Of a stretch of 40,796 bases of DNA, positions 11,176 to 18,392 are shown piece by piece. A program made the translations under genes and the position numbers. Origin of the DNA: an uncultured Chlorobiota bacterium (GTDB taxonomy: Bacteria > Bacteroidota > Bacteroidia > Bacteroidales > JAADGE01). Where the stretch lies: NCBI GenBank assembly GCA_947311445.1, contig CAMZKV010000005.1:1-40796 (forward strand), given 5' to 3'. Under the pieces are notes generated by a model that was given only the letters and a program-made list of their open reading frames with translations, searched no databases and was not told the DNA's origin. The stretch's first letter is position 1; the number at the start of each line of letters is the position of its first letter.

Positions 11176-12086
11176 AACAAGCAATAATTTTTTTTATTTC
11201 AATAATAACAACATTGAATTTTTATTCGCAAGAACTTAACTGTCGTATAAGTACGCCTCATAGTCAAGTTCAAGGAACTAATGATGACTTGTTTAGGTCG
11301 CTACAAAAAGACCTTTATGAATTTATGAATAATATAAAATGGACAAATAATGTTTTTTCTAATGAGGAAAGAATAGAATGCCAAATTCAAATAAACATAA
11401 AAGATTTTAATGGAATAGATAAATTTAAAGGTACAATATCTGTGCAATCCAGCAGAACTGTGTATAACACAAATTACAAATCTACACTATTAAACTTTAA
11501 AGAAGAAAATGACTTTCAATTCTCTTATACTGAGGGTGTAGCACTTGAATTTAATGAAAGTACACATCTGAACAATCTAACATCTGTCTTGGCATATTAT
11601 GCCTATATTATTATTGGATTAGATTATGATTCCTACGGAATGCTCAGTGGGACAGAATATTTTCAAAAGGCAAAAAATATAATGCACAATGCACAATCTG
11701 ACCCAGATGATCAAAGCTGGCAGGCATTTGGGAATAGTAGAAAAAATAGGTACTATTTAATTGAAAATCTTACTTCAAACGATAACTCCGGTTTAAGAAA
11801 ACTATATTATAAATATCATAGATTAGGCTTAGATGTTATGTCTGAAAATATTGAACAAGGAAGAAATCAAATTGTAAATTCTTTGCAACTAATGAAAACA
11901 GTATATAACAGAAAACCCGACTCCTACCTTTTAAGTATTGTGATTTCTTCAAAAATGAAAGAAATTGTTAAAATATTTTCCGAAGCTCCAATGCCGGAAA
12001 AAAGAAGAGTTTACAATATTCTTAAAGAAATTGCCCCCACCAATATTGATGTTGACAATATCATAAAAATACCTCGGCAAAATTAA
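11172..12086 (+). CDS. DUF4835 family protein (PorD-like)
   Basis: The 304-residue exported protein has a signal peptide (MKQAIIFFISIITTLNFYSQ). The mature part begins with ELNC and continues with the family pattern F-x-SLQKDLYEFMNNIKWT, ERIECQIQINI and YNTNYKSTLLNF. Later come a YAYIIIGLDYDSY segment and a DQSWQAFGNSRKNRYYLIENL segment. DUF4835 proteins are annotated in some Bacteroidota as the type IX secretion protein PorD; that name is from memory and the function is not proven here. The start overlaps the coaBC stop by 4 bases, implying translational coupling. In many relatives recN follows; here it does not. Confidence 0.82.
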   Translation: MKQAIIFFISIITTLNFYSQELNCRISTPHSQVQGTNDDLFRSLQKDLYEFMNNIKWTNNVFSNEERIECQIQINIKDFNGIDKFKGTISVQSSRTVYNTNYKSTLLNFKEENDFQFSYTEGVALEFNESTHLNNLTSVLAYYAYIIIGLDYDSYGMLSGTEYFQKAKNIMHNAQSDPDDQSWQAFGNSRKNRYYLIENLTSNDNSGLRKLYYKYHRLGLDVMSENIEQGRNQIVNSLQLMKTVYNRKPDSYLLSIVISSKMKEIVKIFSEAPMPEKRRVYNILKEIAPTNIDVDNIIKIPRQN

Positions 12087-12128
12087 AACATATTTTTTGT
12101 ACTTAATTAAAGTACACCATAAAAAAAA

Positions 12129-12159
12129 TTTGTAATGTAACATTTAAATATTAACTTTG
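12129..12159 (+). promoter_or_regulatory. Bacteroidota-type promoter for the 12192 membrane protein gene
   Basis: TTTG (12129-12132), a 19-base spacer and TAACTTTG (12152-12159) fit the TTTG-N19-21-TAnnTTTG promoter of Bacteroidota. The -7 box overlaps the palindromic candidate operator at 12154-12170. Transcription would begin about 25-30 bases before the ATG at 12192. Confidence 0.6.
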
Positions 12160-12176
12160 CATCACAAAGTACTTTT
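12154..12176 (+). promoter_or_regulatory. Palindromic candidate operator, copy 1
   Basis: ACTTTG-CATCA-CAAAGT (12154-12170) is an inverted repeat with six-base arms, followed by ACTTTT. The copy upstream of creD at 14164-14186 matches it at every position except three in the central five bases. It overlaps the predicted -7 box, which is where a repressor would act. The obvious candidate binder is the winged-helix regulator at 13846. Confidence 0.6.
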
Positions 12177-12191
12177 TAAATAAAGCATAAA

Positions 12192-12833
12192 ATGGATAAT
12201 GAAAACAAAAAGCATTTAGAAGATTTAAAAGAAATCCGTTCTATAATGGAGCGTTCATCAAGTTTTTTATCTTTAAGCGGCTTATCAGGAATTTTTGCAG
12301 GAATTTTTGCCCTCATAGGAGCAAGTTTTGCATATTGGTATATTTATATTTATCATGCTTTTAAGCGAAGCTCAATTATAGTAAACCCAATTGATTTTAA
12401 TTTCGAAATTGCAACAGTTCTTTTTTTAGATGCAGGAATTGTCCTTTTTCTTGCTCTTGCCTCAGGATATTGGTTTACATACAAAAATTCTAAGAAAAAA
12501 GGATTAAAAATGTGGAACCCAATTTCAAAAAAATTAATTTTTGCACTATTAATTCCACTAGTAACCGGAGGCTTGTTTTCTCTTATTTTAATTTGGCATG
12601 GTGCAACTTTTATAATATCTTCAACAACATTAATTTTTTATGGTCTTTCACTTATAAACGCCTCAAAATATACAGTTAGAGATATCCGCTATCTTGGAAT
12701 TTCACAAGTAATTATTGGATTAGTTGATGCTATTGATATTGGCTATGGACTTTTCTATTGGACATTAGGGTTTGGTGTTATGCACATTATTTATGGTACA
12801 ATTATGTATTTTAAATATGAGAAAAATGATTAG
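12192..12833 (+). CDS. Multi-pass membrane protein of unknown function in the creD module
   Basis: The 213-residue protein starts with a charged helix (KKHLEDLKEIRSIMERSSSFLSLSGLSGIFAGIFALIGA). About six hydrophobic segments follow, and there is a short KNSKKKGLKMWNP cytoplasmic loop near the middle. No catalytic motif is seen. From memory, proteins with this SGLSG-I-AG opening often sit next to a small winged-helix regulator in Bacteroidota, which matches the gene 1 kb downstream. It has its own promoter overlapping the candidate operator, suggesting control by that regulator. Confidence 0.75.
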   Translation: MDNENKKHLEDLKEIRSIMERSSSFLSLSGLSGIFAGIFALIGASFAYWYIYIYHAFKRSSIIVNPIDFNFEIATVLFLDAGIVLFLALASGYWFTYKNSKKKGLKMWNPISKKLIFALLIPLVTGGLFSLILIWHGATFIISSTTLIFYGLSLINASKYTVRDIRYLGISQVIIGLVDAIDIGYGLFYWTLGFGVMHIIYGTIMYFKYEKND

Positions 12834-12917
12834 TTGATGTGATGATTAGATGATTTAATTTGCAAAAAAATAAAACGATACAAGAAAGCAGTATAAAAAG
12901 AAATTTTTGCCTTAGCA

Positions 12918-13002
12918 GACCCTGTGGGTTTGTGATAATTAACTAAATATAAGAAGTTTAAGATTTTGCATCTTTGCAAACTTAAACCCGCAGGGTCTTT
13001 TT
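12918..13002. repeat. Large imperfect palindrome with T-tract (ACCCTGCGGGTTT type)
   Basis: GACCCTGTGGGTTT (12918-12931) pairs with AAACCCGCAGGGTC (12984-12997) with one mismatched position, which can pair as G-T. The inner region adds AAGTTT/AAACTT (12954-12959 with 12978-12983). Five T follow. It could act as a terminator for the upstream gene, but the loop is long. GC-rich palindromes of this kind recur between genes in Bacteroidota, so a dispersed repeat is equally likely. Confidence 0.55.
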
Positions 13003-13014
13003 ATACTGAACTCA

Positions 13015-13062
13015 TATAACAATAAAACAATATAGCAATGAAACAGTTTAACAATATAATAA
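13015..13062 (+). repeat. Degenerate octamer repeat around the lipoprotein start codon
   Basis: About six consecutive octamers of the form NNAACAAT (such as ATAACAAT, AAAACAAT, ATAGCAAT, TTAACAAT) run across the start of the 13038 gene, whose ATG lies inside the array. The unit is the same family as the clean array at 13753-13848. Confidence 0.5.
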
Positions 13063-13700
13063 TATTATTCATAAGTTTTTTAAGCTTGGCTTCTTGTGAA
13101 AGCACTCATAAAAAACAAGAAAATACAAATGAAACCCCCGAAGCATTTCAAGAGCAAACAGTTCTTCGTGATGTTTCAACTTATTCAAAAAGAGGCAAAT
13201 ACGAGACCTTAGTTGATAAGTTATATAATGAACTTATTGAAAAAGATGCTGAACTTAAAGAAATTGAAGAAGAAATTAAAAGAATAAAAACTATACCAAA
13301 GACTACCTATGAAAACATAATTAAAAACAATACTTTCTTAGAAAACAATTCAAAATATTATAATGAATTAAAACCTTTTTTTAATGATACTATTGTTAAT
13401 TTAAAATCTTTTGTTGCAAAAATACAAGATAGCACATTACGAAATAAAATGACAAAACTAACACTTGAAAGTGAGAATAGATATATTTCAAAAGTAAAAA
13501 AAATAGACAGCTTAAATGAATTGCTTTATAAAAAATCTATTGAATTAAACGATTATAAAACAGCACTGAAAATTTCTGCAACTTTAAAAAGCATGGAAAA
13601 ATATCAAGACAATTACAAACAAGATACAACTAGTTTGAAAGAGCTTATACAAAGGAATGATGATTTGATAAATACAATGAAAAATAAAATAAATAATTAA
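13038..13700 (+). CDS. Predicted lipoprotein of unknown function
   Basis: The 220-residue protein has a lipoprotein signal peptide with Cys20 in LSLASC. A short low-complexity segment rich in Glu and Asn follows, then a long, mostly helical, Lys/Glu-rich body with coiled-coil character (for example NELIEKDAELKEIEEEIKRI and KIDSLNELLYKKSIELNDYKTALK). No family is recognised. It probably sits in a membrane facing the periplasm. It lies between the membrane protein and the winged-helix regulator on the same strand, so it may belong to the same envelope module, though the 204-base gap before it and 145-base gap after it allow separate expression. Confidence 0.7.
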   Translation: MKQFNNIIILFISFLSLASCESTHKKQENTNETPEAFQEQTVLRDVSTYSKRGKYETLVDKLYNELIEKDAELKEIEEEIKRIKTIPKTTYENIIKNNTFLENNSKYYNELKPFFNDTIVNLKSFVAKIQDSTLRNKMTKLTLESENRYISKVKKIDSLNELLYKKSIELNDYKTALKISATLKSMEKYQDNYKQDTTSLKELIQRNDDLINTMKNKINN

Positions 13701-13752
13701 CATCTATTAGTGCACGAATAAAAAAATAACTTTACGTTTCTTTGCGAAAAAC

Positions 13753-13848
13753 TAACAATGCAACAATGCAACAATGCAACAATGTATCAATGCAACAATG
13801 TAACAATGTATCAATGCAACAATGTAACAATGTATCAATGCAACAATG
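13753..13848 (+). repeat. Tandem octamer array (12 x 8 bp) ending on a start codon
   Basis: Twelve exact-length octamers (CAACAATG, TAACAATG or TATCAATG) fill 13753-13848. From 13785 the three variants cycle with a 24-bp higher-order period. Every unit contains ATG, and the last one supplies the start codon of the winged-helix gene (13846). Because 8 is not a multiple of 3, the ATGs fall in all frames; the nearest in-frame upstream ATG (13822) is followed at once by TAA. Slippage would change leader length and upstream initiation without altering the protein. Confidence 0.92.
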
Positions 13849-14145
13849 AAATCAATAATACAAAATATAAACAAATTTTTTGAAAGCAGAGTTCGGCTTG
13901 GAATTATGTCTGTGCTAACAGTACAAGATAAAGCAGATTTTAATTACTTGAAAGAAATGCTTAATTTAACAGACGGAAATCTTGCAAGCCATTTACGTAC
14001 TCTTGAAAACAAAGGTTACATAAGTGTAAACAAGAAATTTGTTGGAAGAAAAACACAAACGAATTATTATGCAACAAATGAAGGAAGAATTGCATTTAAA
14101 AATCATCTTGATGCACTAGAAAATTTAATACACGGAGGCAAGTAA
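13846..14145 (+). CDS. Winged-helix transcriptional regulator (MarR/HTH_34-like)
   Basis: The 99-residue protein is a single winged-helix DNA-binding domain. RVRLGIMSVL is helix 1, DKADFNYLKEMLNLTDGNLASHLRTLENKGYI spans the helix-turn-helix, and VNKKFVGRKTQTNYYATNEGRIAF is the wing and closing helix. This matches the small PF13601-type regulators common in Bacteroidota. The ATG at 13846 is the last unit of the octamer array; the protein N terminus is normal from there. It lies 121 bases upstream of creD, whose leader holds the second copy of the candidate operator, so it is the likely regulator of creD and of the 12192 gene. Confidence 0.87.
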   Translation: MKSIIQNINKFFESRVRLGIMSVLTVQDKADFNYLKEMLNLTDGNLASHLRTLENKGYISVNKKFVGRKTQTNYYATNEGRIAFKNHLDALENLIHGGK

Positions 14146-14163
14146 TATTTTTTTTGCTATTAT

Positions 14164-14186
14164 ACTTTGTACTACAAAGTACTTTT
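14164..14186 (+). promoter_or_regulatory. Palindromic candidate operator, copy 2 (upstream of creD)
   Basis: ACTTTGTA-C-TACAAAGT (14164-14180) is a perfect 8+1+8 palindrome, followed by ACTTTT. It shares the outer arms and the ACTTTT tail with the copy at 12154-12176. No well-spaced TTTG/TAnnTTTG promoter is obvious here, so how it sits relative to the start of transcription is unclear. Confidence 0.62.
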
Positions 14187-14203
14187 GAAAACAAAATTAA
14201 GAA

Positions 14204-14232
14204 ATTTGCTAAATCTTTAAGATTTAGCAAAT
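14204..14232. repeat. Perfect 29-nt palindrome in the creD leader
   Basis: ATTTGCTAAATCTT (14204-14217), one T, then AAGATTTAGCAAAT (14219-14232) form a perfect inverted repeat with one central base. It lies between the candidate operator and the creD start and would be transcribed as a stable hairpin. It could be a dispersed palindromic repeat or an RNA-level control element. Confidence 0.75.
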
Positions 14233-14266
14233 CTAAAAAGCAATTATAAACTAAAAACAAATAAAA

Positions 14267-15634
14267 ATGAAAAATTTAAAAAGCAATATCTACATTAAAA
14301 TTGGAATTATTTTCTTTATTGGAATTATTCTATTATCATCAACATCAATGATTACCAACCTTGTAAGGGAAAGAGAGGGATTGCAATTTAGTGCAATAAG
14401 TGAAGTAAGTCAAAAATGGGGGAATGCCCAAACAATTAGCGGACCTTTTATTAGTGTGCCTTATTATCGTTATGAAAAACAAATACAAGAAGATAAAAGC
14501 ATTAAACTTCTAAAATATAAAGAACATATATATTTTTTGCCGGAAAATCTCAAGATTTCAGGAAACATTAAACCTGAGAAAAAAAATAGAGGCATTTATG
14601 AAATTGTTGTGTATGGTTCCAAACTGAATATTTCAGGAGATTTTAAAAATATAAATACGGAAGATTTAAACATTGATCCGAAAGATATTTTATGGGATAA
14701 AGCAGTTTTAACAACAGGAATAAGTGATTTGCGTGGAGTTCAAAACCAAGTTCTCTTAAAATGGGAAGGCAAAGAACTATTATTTAATCCCGGAACTACA
14801 ACACCAGACGTAGTAAGCAGTGGTATTAACGCAAAAATCCCTACAATTAATCCCGGTAACACAAGTTCTTTTTATTTTTCATTTAATTTGAACCTAAAAG
14901 GAAGCAGAATGCTATATTTTACACCACTTGGAAAGACTACAAATGTAAAGCTAAAATCTACTTGGAATAATCCAAAGTTTAACGGTGCATATATTACAGA
15001 TAGTAATACAATTGATGAAACGGGTTTTACCGCAAATTGGAAAATATTACATCTTAACAGAAATTATCCGCAAGTTTGGACAAATAATAATTATGATGTT
15101 TCAAGTTCAGCATTTGGTGTTGATTTAATTTTACCTGTTGACAGTTACCAAAAAATAACTCGAACCGTAAAATATGCTATACTTTTTATAGGCTTAACAT
15201 TTTTGGTATTCTTTTTTGTTGAAATACTTAAAAAAAGATTTATTCATCCAATTCAATATATTTTAGTAGGAATTTCGCTAATTGTTTTCTACTCATTATT
15301 ACTTTCAATATCAGAACACTTAAACTTTGATAAAGCCTTTATAATTTCCGTTATACTTACACTCTTGCTAATTTTTGCTTATGTGAAAGCAATACTAAAA
15401 TCGTGGAGCTTAACTTTTCTGGTAACAGGCACATTAGCAGTTCTTTACATATTTATCTTTGTGATAATTCAGATGCAAGAATTTTCATTACTAATAGGTA
15501 GCATAGGTATTTTTATAATACTTGCTTTTGTAATGTTCTTTTCACGAAAAATTGATTGGTACAATATTAAATTTGAGAAAAAAGATACTAAAAGTGTTGA
15601 AGAAAAAGACCTTAAAGCACAGGAAATTATATAA
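14267..15634 (+). CDS. creD: Inner membrane protein CreD (cell envelope integrity)
   Basis: The 455-residue protein fits the CreD family in length and layout. An N-terminal transmembrane helix spans about residues 11-30. The conserved start of the periplasmic domain follows: REREGLQFSAISEVSQKWG, then GPFISVPYY. A long beta-rich periplasmic domain comes next (WKGKELLF-like and SSFYFSFNLNLKGSRMLYFTPLG stretches). About five or six transmembrane helices run from residue 300 to 425, with a short charged cytoplasmic tail. In E. coli CreD belongs to the CreBC regulon and affects envelope properties; the molecular activity is unknown. Here the partner is a winged-helix regulator rather than CreBC, a pairing I recall from other Bacteroidota. 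Confidence 0.92.
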   Translation: MKNLKSNIYIKIGIIFFIGIILLSSTSMITNLVREREGLQFSAISEVSQKWGNAQTISGPFISVPYYRYEKQIQEDKSIKLLKYKEHIYFLPENLKISGNIKPEKKNRGIYEIVVYGSKLNISGDFKNINTEDLNIDPKDILWDKAVLTTGISDLRGVQNQVLLKWEGKELLFNPGTTTPDVVSSGINAKIPTINPGNTSSFYFSFNLNLKGSRMLYFTPLGKTTNVKLKSTWNNPKFNGAYITDSNTIDETGFTANWKILHLNRNYPQVWTNNNYDVSSSAFGVDLILPVDSYQKITRTVKYAILFIGLTFLVFFFVEILKKRFIHPIQYILVGISLIVFYSLLLSISEHLNFDKAFIISVILTLLLIFAYVKAILKSWSLTFLVTGTLAVLYIFIFVIIQMQEFSLLIGSIGIFIILAFVMFFSRKIDWYNIKFEKKDTKSVEEKDLKAQEII

Positions 15635-15646
15635 GCAGATAATAAA

Positions 15647-15675
15647 CCGTCCGACCGCTTGGAGCAGTCGGACGG
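15647..15675. terminator. GC-rich hairpin after creD
   Basis: CCGTCCGAC (15647-15655) pairs exactly with GTCGGACGG (15667-15675), and GCT/AGC extends the stem inside the loop. It lies 12 bases after the creD stop. No T-tract follows (the next bases are ATAACCCCCC), so it is not a textbook intrinsic terminator. It may instead be a dispersed GC-rich palindrome or a transcript-end stabiliser. Confidence 0.5.
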
Positions 15676-15729
15676 ATAACCCCCCTATATTATGAAAATA
15701 TCAACCTCAGAAATATTATCAGTATTCGT

Positions 15730-15750
15730 TTTTTTGCCCCCGGCAAAAAA
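15730..15750. repeat. Small palindrome, TTTTTTGCC-CCC-GGCAAAAAA
   Basis: A nine-base stem with a three-base loop lies in the 265-base spacer between creD and the helicase gene. Because of its T-rich left arm and A-rich right arm it cannot act as a usual terminator on either strand. The rest of 15676-15899 is AT-rich with no gene or further feature recognised. Confidence 0.5.
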
Positions 15751-15899
15751 TAACTTTATGAAAATAATTAGAAAATTCACTAAATTTTGTTTAAGGATTA
15801 TGGCAATAATTTTTGGGCTTTTTTTGTAAAAACAAAAAACAAATTTACAAATAAACTTTTTTTACTTATTTTTACAGTTCTTAAAACCTTAAGCCAAAA

Positions 15900-16196
15900 A
15901 TGGTAAAAAATCCAGAATTAGAATTAGCAGAAGAATTTGTAAAATTTACTAATCGGAATATTTTTCTTACCGGCAAAGCGGGAACAGGAAAAACTACATT
16001 TCTAAGGTCTTTGAAGTTTAAATTGCAAAAACGAATGGTGGTTGTTGCTCCCACCGGAGTCGCAGCAATTAATGCAGGTGGCGTAACAATTCATTCCTTC
16101 TTTCAACTTCCTTTCGGACCTATAATTACTGAAAGGGTTGCAGGATACAAAATTGAGAATCCAAATTTTAAACAAAAATTCAACAAAAAAAAATAA
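15900..16196 (+). CDS. Helicase, N-terminal fragment (frameshifted)
   Basis: These 98 residues are the start of a Pif1/RecD-like superfamily 1 helicase. Walker A is GKAGTGKTTF at about residues 25-34 (Lys31), and motif Ia is VVVAPTGVAAINAGGVTIHSFF. The frame runs into TAA immediately after nine A (16185-16193). The helicase continues in another frame from the same point: adding one A gives KKKINIIKTLDLLVIDEISM, which is the expected family sequence. So this and the next entry are one gene of about 830 residues. Possible causes are a real one-base deletion, a homopolymer sequencing error, or transcript slippage on the A run. The ATG at 15900 has a normal N terminus for the family. Confidence 0.85.
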   Translation: MVKNPELELAEEFVKFTNRNIFLTGKAGTGKTTFLRSLKFKLQKRMVVVAPTGVAAINAGGVTIHSFFQLPFGPIITERVAGYKIENPNFKQKFNKKK

Positions 16197-16216
16197 ACAT
16201 TATTAAAACATTAGAT

Positions 16217-18391
16217 TTGCTTGTTATTGATGAAATTTCAATGGTACGTGCTGATATTCTTGATGCAATTGATGAAACTTTAAGAAAATATAAAAATAGA
16301 TTTTTGCCTTTTGGTGGTGTTCAACTTCTTATGATAGGAGATTTGCAACAACTTGCTCCTGTTGTAAAACATAACGAAATGCACTTATTAAGTCCATACT
16401 ACAAATCAATGTATTTTTTTAACAGCAAAGGTTTGCAAGAAGCAAACATGATAACCGTTGAACTAAAACATATTTACAGGCAAGAAGATAATGTTTTTAT
16501 CGAAATATTAAATGAAATTCGGAATGATACTCTTTCAAAAAAATCATACTATTTACTTCATCAAAGATATATCCCTGATTTTAAACCCGCAGATAATCAG
16601 GGATATATAACATTAACAACTCATAACAACTCTGCAAATATTATTAATGCCGAAAAATTAGAACAACTTAAAACAAAAGTTTATAAATTTAGAGCAAAAG
16701 TTCAAGGGAATTTCTCTGAATATGCTTATCCTACCGATTTTGAACTAGAATTGAAAATAGGTGCACAAGTTATGTTTGTGAAAAATGACAGCGATCCGGC
16801 AAAAAGATATTTCAATGGAAAAATTGGAAAAATTACAGGTTTTGACGATAATATTGTAATTGTTAAATGCGAAGATGATCGTGAAGTTATTGAAACAGGC
16901 AGAGAAACTTGGGAAAATATTAGATATAATATAAACAATGTAACTAAAGAAATTGAAGAAGATTTTATTGGTTCATTCACTCAATACCCTCTACGACTTG
17001 CATGGGCTATTACAATTCATAAAAGCCAAGGTCTAACTTTTGAAAAAGCAGTAATTGACGCATCAGCCGCATTTGCTCATGGGCAAACCTATGTTGCACT
17101 TAGTAGGTGCAAAACATTGGAAGGATTAGTTTTAAGCTCCAAAATATCTGAAAGTGCAATAATTTGCGATACCGAAGTTAAAGATTTCAACAAAAATGCA
17201 GAAGAAAATCAACCAAGTGAAAAGGAACTGAAAAATGCAATTTTTAAGTATCAAGAAGAGTTGATAAATGAGCTTTTTAATTATAAACAGCTTTTTTATA
17301 GGTTCAGAGTTTTTGAAAAGAATTTAAGAGAGTATTCAGGAAATTATACTGGTAATATTGGGGAAGCAATTTTACATATAAACCAAAAAGCCCTGCCTAA
17401 AATTTCCGGAATTGCTCAGAGTTTTATAAAACAAGTTAATATAATATTGAAAGAAAATCCTGATGCTGAAAAAAATAAAAAATTACAAGAAAGATTAAAA
17501 AAAGCTGCCGAATATTTTATTAAATTTCACGAAAATGAAATTATTTCAAATTTTGAAAACAGTAGTTTTGAAACAGACAATGCAACTGTTAAAAAAACAA
17601 TAAATGAAAGTCTAAGTGCTGTTGATGAAATTCTGAACATAAAACAAAAATGTTTAGATGTATGTTTAAATGGCTTTAAAATTAAAGAATATCTTAATGT
17701 TAGAGCAAAATCTGCATTAGAGGAAAAAGCAAAACCAAAAAAGAAAGTTAAAAGTGTTGATACAAAATTTCCGGACTTATATTCAATATTAAAAGAGTGG
17801 AGGTATGCACAAGCAGAAGAAGGAGAGGTCCCGCTATATTTAGTTGCTCCTAATAGAACTTTACAAGAGATTGCAAATCAAATTCCTACAACCACAAAAC
17901 AATTAAAAGAAATATCCGGAATAGGCAAAAAAAAGTTTGAGCAATATGGAGAAGAATTATTGTCAATTGTTCAAAAATACATTAAAGATAATGATATTCA
18001 GATAAATACAAACCATCTTGAACTTGACAAAACAAAAGAAAAACCAAAAATAAAGGACTCTAAAAAAAACGAAAAATCTGCTAAGAAAAAGAATTGGGAA
18101 AAAACTTTTGAAATGTATCTGGAAGGAAAAACAATTGAAGAAATTGCAAAAGAACAAGGATTTGCAATCATAACTATTGAAGGACATTTGGCATTATGTA
18201 TTGAAAACGGAAAAATAGAGGTAGCGAAATTAGTGAACACAGAAGCGATTACAATTATCGAGGAATTTTTTAAGAAAAAACCAAATGCTTTCCTAAAAGA
18301 AGCCAAAGAAGATTTGAATGATAAATACACTTGGTTAGAGCTAAAATTTGTAAAAGCACATATAAATTTTAAAAATAATAAGCAATTTTAA
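16217..18391 (+). CDS. Helicase, C-terminal part with HRDC and helix-turn-helix domains (frameshifted)
   Basis: This is the continuation of the helicase begun at 15900. Its own first codon is TTG inside the Walker B strand (LLVIDEISM), so it is not a real start. The frame is open upstream through the A9 run. Helicase motifs follow: GGVQLLMIGDLQQLAPV, then LRLAWAITIHKSQGLTF, then QTYVALSRCKTLEGL. An HRDC domain lies at about residues 517-590 (YSILKEWRYAQAEEGEVPLYLVAPN and ISGIGKKKFEQYGEELL). A Lys-rich linker leads to a C-terminal HTH_40-like domain (about 625-724, FEMYLEGKTIEEIAKEQGF). Apart from the frameshift the protein is intact, which favours a recent lesion, an error or recoding. It ends one base before the next start. 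Confidence 0.88.
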   Translation: MLVIDEISMVRADILDAIDETLRKYKNRFLPFGGVQLLMIGDLQQLAPVVKHNEMHLLSPYYKSMYFFNSKGLQEANMITVELKHIYRQEDNVFIEILNEIRNDTLSKKSYYLLHQRYIPDFKPADNQGYITLTTHNNSANIINAEKLEQLKTKVYKFRAKVQGNFSEYAYPTDFELELKIGAQVMFVKNDSDPAKRYFNGKIGKITGFDDNIVIVKCEDDREVIETGRETWENIRYNINNVTKEIEEDFIGSFTQYPLRLAWAITIHKSQGLTFEKAVIDASAAFAHGQTYVALSRCKTLEGLVLSSKISESAIICDTEVKDFNKNAEENQPSEKELKNAIFKYQEELINELFNYKQLFYRFRVFEKNLREYSGNYTGNIGEAILHINQKALPKISGIAQSFIKQVNIILKENPDAEKNKKLQERLKKAAEYFIKFHENEIISNFENSSFETDNATVKKTINESLSAVDEILNIKQKCLDVCLNGFKIKEYLNVRAKSALEEKAKPKKKVKSVDTKFPDLYSILKEWRYAQAEEGEVPLYLVAPNRTLQEIANQIPTTTKQLKEISGIGKKKFEQYGEELLSIVQKYIKDNDIQINTNHLELDKTKEKPKIKDSKKNEKSAKKKNWEKTFEMYLEGKTIEEIAKEQGFAIITIEGHLALCIENGKIEVAKLVNTEAITIIEEFFKKKPNAFLKEAKEDLNDKYTWLELKFVKAHINFKNNKQF

Positions 18392-18392
18392 T

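Noticed and set aside
12918-13002. Simple intrinsic terminator of the 12192 gene
   Set aside because: The main stem encloses a 52-base loop and lies over 80 bases after the stop; listed as a palindromic repeat with terminator as an alternative.
13753-13848. Tandem units considered as a CRISPR array
   Set aside because: The units are 8 bp and contiguous with no unique spacers; no cas gene is near.
16217-16219. TTG as a genuine start of an independent helicase gene
   Set aside because: It falls inside the Walker B strand; the frame continues upstream with family sequence to the A9 run, so this is the second part of a frameshifted gene.
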